Assembly: GCA_016758965.1 (NCBI GenBank)
Contig: JAEPRB010000155.1
Coordinates: forward strand, 34,259 to 98,258
Direction: 5' to 3'
Length of the DNA: 64,000 nucleotides
Source: Circinella minor
Taxonomy: Eukaryota > Mucoromycota > Mucoromycetes > Mucorales > Lichtheimiaceae
Below, piece by piece: positions 57,424 through 64,000 of this stretch (positions are counted from its first letter, which is position 1; every line of letters begins with the position of its first letter). A program made the translations under genes and the position numbers. The notes beneath the pieces are model-generated. The model saw only the letters and a list, made by a program, of their open reading frames with translations. It did not search any database and had not been told where the DNA came from.

Positions 57424-60400
57424 AAATGAAAGAATTGTTTTATAAAATGTAATAAGTGGGGTTGGATGGTGGATGGACAAGAAAGTGAACCAATTTTTTA
57501 CTTTTATTATATAAAATTCACCCTTTATTATTTTTTTTATATTTTTTTTTTTGTTATTTACACATTTTCTTTTGTACCAAGTTTACTTATGATGGGTCTT
57601 TTTTATAATGATTTATAATGGAAATAAATGATAATGGCCAAATTTCATGATTTATTTTTATTTTTCCAAGGGTAGTTGGAAGTACTACAAGCTATGTTAC
57701 TAAATTCATTGAATTTTTCTTTCTCTATACGTATCTAGCACGTTTAAATAGCTCTTTGTGTTATAACCATTGAAAAAAAAGGATACGTACTCTATTAGTT
57801 TGTCGTGTTAAAGGCGGAGGAATGAAAAAAAATAGTCTATATCAAATTCAATGAAAATAATCTATTTATGCAAGATAAATGGATGACATATGTATAAAAT
57901 GACGGCATGTAGTATAATACGTATTGAAGAAAATAAAATATAAATGGAACCCATTTGATGATAAATCTAGTAGCTAACAAGTTATCATAATTATTTATTA
58001 TGAAGAGTGATATTTAATTATAGAAGAAGCCTTTATATAATTAACTTTGTAAAGGTTATATACGTAGTTTAAAAATTATATAAAAATTGTTGTGCCTTTA
58101 TAATATTATATCATTAAATTGAAAATTCTTTTATGAATTTTTTTCCCCCTGGAATGGTAATGAGGATATTAAGTTACGGTAGTAACTTGCTCTACTCTCT
58201 AACGTTGTAAGTTGACTTGCAATGCGCTTGTTTTAGTTAAATTATGAATTCCCCATAAAAAATCTTTGATTTTTGTCTTGGCAGAATTCACACTGATATT
58301 ACTTTAATAGATAATTCTTTTAAATGTAAAACTTTTAATGATTTATTAATAAGAATTATTCTTCTATGTATCCAGATTCACCTATTCCAATCTTTCTTAT
58401 ATTTGTTCATGAAAAAAAATCTCAGATAAAAAAAGTGTGATGAAAGTGAAAAACAACAACTTAATGTAGATACTATACCACGAATTATACCAAGTTAGTA
58501 TCAGATAACGGGAATGTTAACTTTAGCTCGCATAAAACTTTATTATACTATGTTTTAATTAGTACAGCCGATAGTCAGTCTTACTTTCCTTATTCTACTG
58601 TTCCATGTATTATTTATATAGCAGATTATATAACGAATAATACGTAGAACATATTCAGTGTATATAGCTCCTTATCCAAATATTTCAAATTATATCAATT
58701 AATGTAACGATATTTATAATTCTACTACTGATTCTAAATTCAAAAATATTAGTACTTTTATTTTGACTTGTTAAATAATTTCATGCAACATCATTCAATT
58801 AAAAAATTTTGTATTTAAAGCAACAATACGTAACTAACAAAAAGCGAACGCAATAATATATTCCTATTCATTACATCAATCTCTTAGCAAGCTCATGTAT
58901 ATAAATCTCATTAATAATGCCTCGTTAAGGAGAATAATAGTGGTCGTCTTCTTTGAAAGTCTTAATAAAAATTACATTATTTAAACTTTAATCCCTGTTA
59001 TAAATTGGATGCCGATACATATGCGTAACTTGGCAATGTTGTTTTTATCTTTTTAGTACTACATTATTAATGATTGTTATATTGGCCTTCGCCACATTTT
59101 TATCTTTTTTTATCTTTCCAAGCACTACGTACAGTGTTTTTACAATATTCCAGAAAGTCGATATGTATATATATATAATTGCATCAAGTTACTATTTCCC
59201 ACACTCTCAAGTCATTAAAAACTATTTCAAAACATAAAATATATATTAGTTGTCCCAATATCTAACATACATCCTGAATGCCATTATAGAAAGTTCATTT
59301 AGGTTTGTCTATCTTTATATGATAAACAATCGCAAATATATAACAGCGTAATAATTACAAGGAAAAAACCAAAGCTTGTGGATAATAATAATAATAAAGA
59401 ACAACCAACGATTAACTATATTATCTTCAACTCGATACGATTAATAAAGCGTTGCTACTACTAACTCTCTTATCCATTCAATTGCTAGATGCAAATGTTT
59501 CTGTCCTCAGGTTTTCGTTATTTAATCTAATGACATTAAATTGCTTCTTCGTCGATCAATACTTATCTTATTTCAACTAATCTATCACAGTATATTCTAG
59601 AAACACGGTTCCCGATGTAGCAGTACGTGTCGCTGGATCAATGTAATTTTTTTTATAAATATTGCAATAAATTAAATACCAAGAAGGGTTATTGATGAAT
59701 GTGGATATGGTCAAAGAATTTACAAATAGTTTTTCAAGTATGGGAAAACTTAAAACAACCTCTTATACATGCGAAATAATAAGGTATTACTTCAATATGG
59801 ATTTTCAGTTAACAATGTGGCCTCTAAATTTTATAGATAACTTTTCATTATTACGTGTAAACCAAACTGTATTCTTTGAGTTACTCACTATCATGATAAT
59901 TTTATTTAGAAGAGAAGTCGTAATTATGTTATATTCGCCCACCTAAACGGAGGTACGTAATAAACTAAGATGGAAAGAGAAATAATGTCGAGACCTCCTA
60001 AACAAAATTTACTTTGTGAGATCTATAATAAAATACATTCTCTATATTACAACACAAACTGTCAGATGAAAAAAAAATATTATTTTACGAATTCAATAAC
60101 TCAATAAAAAAGAATTAATTTGGTACATGAAAACTCGACATCTCTATTTAAATGTCTTCTGAAGGGTCATCCATAACATTCACAATATTATGTCATAAAT
60201 GAAACTTACCAAGTAGTAGTATATATATTACATTTTATAAATTAAAGTATGTCACTAAAACCGATAATGACATAATGTGGAGAAGTGCAGCTGAATCTAT
60301 AGGTAGTTAGTACTCTTATGCTTAATAAAACCAATCAGAATACGTACAAGAAGCTCAATAAAAGAGAAAAAGTAATAATGGTAATAAAATTCGTTCTACA

Positions 60401-62325
60401 TATAATGATACTTGCTCGTTTGTTGATAAGTACTGATAGTTTCAAAAAGAACTAGAACCAAATGACAAGAAAAAGAAATATGGTATAAAGGGGCGAAGTA
60501 CGCATATTATGATACTATTTTTATCTTATGTTTATTTCTTAGATTTTGATGTATTAACTATGAATTATTCTTGATACGTAACCTAAAATAATTCATGCAA
60601 TCTATAAACAGTAGTACATATTCTTCTGGTATTCTTTGATGCTAATTCTAACAACGAGATAAATAAGCTCTATTCTACGTACTCTTACTATTAGTATTAT
60701 GAGAGTATATCAAACATTTATAAAAAAAAAAGCTACTTTTTACTATGATAGCTTACTGTATCTTTAATCATAGCGATCGTTAATTTACATACCATCAATC
60801 ATGGCGTAATACAAGTTTGGCGAAACTTTTTTCCAAACTCTTGAAAAAGCATTTATTTTGTCTATTTACGTACGTAGTTAACTGTAGTTAAATAAGAAAT
60901 AGGTTAAAGTTAGTAGTAGTAAAAACAAAACGAAACCCATATAAAATCAGTACTATAAAAATACACTTTCTATGTAGTTAATCAATATTGTACATGTTTA
61001 TATTAAAAGGGCTATTATTTATAACGATTTTCTATCTATAGAATACATCATATGTAATATAGACATGTCCTTTTTATATAGAATCGAAACATTAAAAAAA
61101 AAGCCCCAACACACGCAAGCTGAAATCAGTGGCGTTACACAAGCCGGCCGAGAAACGTATTTAGTATGGTTCATTTTTTTTTATTTTTTGGTCAACACCA
61201 AAATAAAAAAATAATCCAACAGTAACCTCTTTACAATAATCACAGTAAAAAAATTTGGTCTCCTAAATTATAATTTCAATATATCGTGAAACCTTATTTA
61301 ATGTTTTGAGAAACCGAGAAAAAAAAACATGTTAATGTAAAATGATGCAAAAAGATTGGACCGCCTAAAACTGGGAAAATTCATGTATGCTGTATCACCT
61401 CATTTAATATATATAGAATGAAGAAGGGGGGTATCAATAAGAAGATTGACAAGTTGTTACGTATGACATATAATGCTATAAATATCATTATTAATAGTAG
61501 TAAAGGGAGAAGCCAAAAAAAAAAATAAAAAAGAGCTTTACAAGTATTGTTGTACGTACATAGAAAACAATGTCTTAAAGGGGTTAATTGGCATGTAAAG
61601 ATGCGTACTTCGAAAAAAAAAAACCGGGTGCATTACTTTGGAAGATAGCAATAGTAACTATTACTTGGATGGGCATTGTTCCAGGACGTCCAAAATTAAA
61701 AAAGAAAAAGGAATAATTTCATTCTAATCAAGGATCGGGAACCGGAAGCGTTGCCATGAAAGGAGTAACACAGATGATATCTTTGACACAAGTTTTATTT
61801 ATCACCTACGTTTCTAGGCTTATTCATTTATTATGGATTATACACAATTACTAGGTCATTCTGAATATTTTTTTTTGCTGGGTATAAAAGAAGGTAGATT
61901 AAAACTCATAACAATAAACAAAAGGGATTTGGTACTCTTACTTATTAGTACTTTTGTTTATATACAAATACAATAGAGAAGAGAGAAATTGTTATAAAAG
62001 AACAAAATAAAAGAAAAGAGTGTGTGTGAGAGAGAGAAGAAAAAAAACTTTATTATAAATATATATATATGGTATAATGTATTATATAAAAATGATTGAT
62101 TGGTTTAAAAACAAAAAGGGATCACGTTTCAGATTATTATCTTAAAAACAACGCCCTCCTTCTAAAAAATATACAAATGATAATAATAATAGTAATAATA
62201 ATAATGATGATGATGAAGATGATGATGTCGTTGTTGGAATGAAAATGGCGATGGATGTTGATAAAGCAACAGGAAAGAAAAAAATTTTTTTTTGCACAAT
62301 TGTTTACATACTAAAATAGTGAATT
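57424..62325. other. AT-rich gene-free region
   Basis: Almost 5 kb with no supportable gene. Open frames are rare and short (longest 84 codons at 59692), stops are dense on both strands, and no RNA gene or clear mobile element was seen. Confidence 0.6.
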
Positions 62326-62911
62326 TTAGGAAAATGTAGTTCTTCTTTCATGATTAGCATCATCGTCATTATTATTATCATTTACAGGTGATGGTGCAAT
62401 TCGTGTATTCGCATTCATTCTATTTGCTGGTAAGAATGGGAACCGTGTTTGTTGATGTACTTGGGTAGGTTTGCTGATAGGATTATTATCGATGTTATTT
62501 TCTTTGTTGGGCTGTTGTATGATTTCGTATTTCTATGTTGAAGAGTTATTACGTTTATTAGTTTCGTCATCATTTTGCTTTGTAATATATAGTGTTTCTC
62601 TTCAGTTAATTTATTAGTGGACAATATATTTTTATATATACCTTTTCTTCTAAATGTGTTTCATAGTCCTGATTGACATGAATGAAATGTGTACCTTTAC
62701 CAGTGGGGCAACGTCTTGCAACACCGTTAGCATCAAGTGTAACTTCATATACAGTAGTCTGATTATAATAGTATGTGATGATGATATTCAAAAAAAAAAA
62801 TTAGTTGTTGAGTTCACGATAATAATATAGTAAATATTTATTATATCATAAAATATAAAACGTAAGGACGTAATAATATACCTTGTCAGTTTGAGAGAAA
62901 CAACAACCCAT
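62326..62911 (-). CDS. Small MGCC-starting, probably lipid-anchored protein
   Basis: Three exons, 62882-62911, 62642-62758 and 62326-62532 (354 nt, 117 aa), with all junctions in phase 0. The N-terminus MGCCFSQTDK fits N-myristoylation of Gly2 followed by palmitoylation of Cys3/Cys4, as in many small membrane-tethered signalling or scaffold proteins. The middle exon encodes TTVYEVTLDANGVARRCPTG and KGTHFIHVNQDYETHLEEK. The last exon is Asn/Asp-rich and apparently disordered. I do not recognise the family; a LAMTOR1/EGO-like tether was considered but only the lipidation start agrees. It lies upstream of nothing obvious and is on the same strand as the ERCC8-like gene. Confidence 0.6.
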
Positions 62912-63284
62912 GATGATGAAAAATGATGTGAAATGATATATAAAATTTGTAGGTTGTGGTATATAGAAATGAAACAAAAAAAATAGTAAAAAAGAGAAGA
63001 GGAAACAAAAAAGATAGACAGGGCCCAAACGTTTCCCATCCTCAATGCTTGTTTATATACAAAACGCAAAGTAAAAACAAAACAAAACAAAACAGATGCG
63101 TTGTGTTCTTGTGGCTCCTGTTGTTTGTTTTTCGACGCATTGTTGCACAGGATCCAAACAACAAAAAAAAAACAATTAGCTGAGGTTTCCTTTTATAGGT
63201 GACTATACGCCCAAAAAAAAAATTGATAATAGTAGCAGGAGCGGAAGGAGAACCGGGGGTACATCTTATTACAATCCGAACTTA
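62912..63284. other. Short intergenic spacer
   Basis: Between the 3' end of the ERCC8-like gene and the start of the small MGCC gene, both on the minus strand. It should hold the terminator of one and the promoter of the other. An AAAACA pentamer/hexamer run lies near 63075-63092. Confidence 0.5.
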
Positions 63285-63921
63285 TTATTCTGGATCTTCG
63301 TCACTAGCACTCCAAGCATCTTCCTAAAAGAAGAAGAGCAGTCGTAAATTAATTAGCTACTTTATATATAAATTTTTATGTTGCTCCGACTATAACTTAC
63401 TTCACTTGGATGTTCATCTTCCATTGATAAAGAATTATCTTCTGCAGGTTCCCAGACCAAGATCTCACAATCCATTGAACCGCTATAAATTTCTTGAAGA
63501 CCAGCTCTTTTTTCTACACATGTCACACGTCCGTATGCACCTTTCAGTCGTCTTAATAATCGACCCGTATTAAGCTCATATACTAACACCTGCTGATCGT
63601 CACTTGGAACATAGAGTAATGGGGGCCATACATCGGGACCTGAGGTAGTAGCTTCCATGTACCACTGAAATCGGTTCCGCCATAATGAGCCATAATTAAC
63701 CAAGGTATTCCGACCCGTATACATGTCCCACATTCGAATCTTTTCATCTAGTCCCAAACTGATAATTCGTTCATTATCACTAGAAAAGACAAGTCCGTTG
63801 ACACCTGCGCCATGGGCTTTGTTGGTATCTGCTAACGGATCGCTATTATCGGTATTATGTTGATCCAAAGACAATTCTTCATCTCCAGAACAATATACAT
63901 CCATAGTATGGTTAATTAGAT
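63285..63921 (-). CDS. ERCC8: ERCC8/CSA WD40 repair protein, C-terminal part (runs off the window)
   Basis: Partial gene. The last exon, 63285-63323, encodes EDAWSASDEDPE, matching the EDAWSSSDEE end of human CSA. The preceding exon, 63401 to about 63921, carries WD40 repeats: LDQHN, KAHGAGVNGLVFSSDNERII, EKIRMWDMYTGRNTLVNYG, then the VYELNTGRLLRRLKGAYGRV repeat and EIYSGSMDCEILVW. LDQHN, the TLVNYG and the QE(L/I)YSGS motifs are characteristic of CSA among WD40 proteins. CSA is the substrate receptor of a CUL4-DDB1 ubiquitin ligase in transcription-coupled repair. The 5' boundary of the second exon is uncertain: a CAG acceptor at about 63922 fits, but the frame stays open to the window end. 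Earlier exons lie beyond 64000. Confidence 0.85.
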
Positions 63922-64000
63922 CTGAAGGAATAATTCCAATAATAATAATACCTAACGTACCTACAATTAAAGTTGATAAAACTTTTAATTGCCATGGAAT

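Noticed and set aside
1..64000. tRNA, rRNA genes or CRISPR arrays
   Set aside because: Looked for B-box-like GTTCGAATC motifs and regularly spaced repeats; the only GTTCGAAT-type matches fall inside coding sequence or lack an A box and acceptor stem, and no array has CRISPR-like spacing.

Overview
The window looks like nuclear DNA of a fungus, most likely an early-diverging, AT-rich one such as a Mucoromycota/Mucorales species. The evidence is short introns (about 50-200 bp) that nearly all run from GTAAGT-like donors to TAG acceptors, fungal gene families (secreted M28 aminopeptidase, Hikeshi/OPI10, DPH6, SAC1, BEM46-type hydrolase, YGR012W-type cysteine synthase), and animal-type genes that the usual yeasts lack (phosphorylase-kinase regulatory subunit, NELF-A-like protein, ERCC8/CSA). 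The organism call is inference; no rRNA or other direct marker is present. Gene models were spliced by eye, and for the well-supported genes the exon lengths sum to whole codons.

Layout. 1-6.3 kb: AT-rich, gene-free, with degenerate inverted-repeat (MITE-like) DNA. 6.3-39.8 kb: a compact housekeeping block. In order it holds a secreted leucine aminopeptidase (+), Hikeshi (-), an NSUN3/4-like RNA m5C methyltransferase (-), a 10-exon phosphorylase-kinase alpha/beta-like subunit carrying an ILEI/FAM3 domain (+), a PfkB-like protein with Asn at the catalytic Asp position (-), a NELF-A-like protein (-), an F-box protein (-), a TMEM41/VTT membrane protein (-), isoprenylcysteine carboxyl methyltransferase (-), a membrane-anchored cysteine-synthase-like enzyme (-), DPH6 (+), SAC1 phosphoinositide phosphatase (-) and a BEM46/ABHD13 hydrolase (-).

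40-56 kb: a repeat-rich accessory region. Two direct copies of a ~1.2 kb sequence (about 41.6-42.8 and 51.3-52.5 kb) flank ~8.5 kb that holds an orphan gene. That gene encodes a 640-residue acidic protein with two N-terminal membrane segments and a tandem ~125-residue repeat. A ladder of good splice sites, including a duplicated exon-intron unit, continues past its stop codon, and diverged ~200 bp tandem repeats lie upstream of it. A CGTT/CGTGTG minisatellite follows at 55.5 kb.

56-64 kb: mostly AT-rich spacer with a small unrecognised gene (to 57.4 kb), a small MGCC-starting, probably lipidated protein (62.3-62.9 kb) and the C-terminal part of an ERCC8/CSA WD40 protein running off the right edge.

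The genes do not form a pathway cluster. Shared themes are membrane and lipid biology (SAC1, ICMT, TMEM41, BEM46) and translation or RNA modification (DPH6, NSUN). The strongest candidates for something new are the ILEI domain inside the phosphorylase-kinase subunit, the fungal NELF-A-like gene, and the repeat-flanked orphan locus with its spliced tail.
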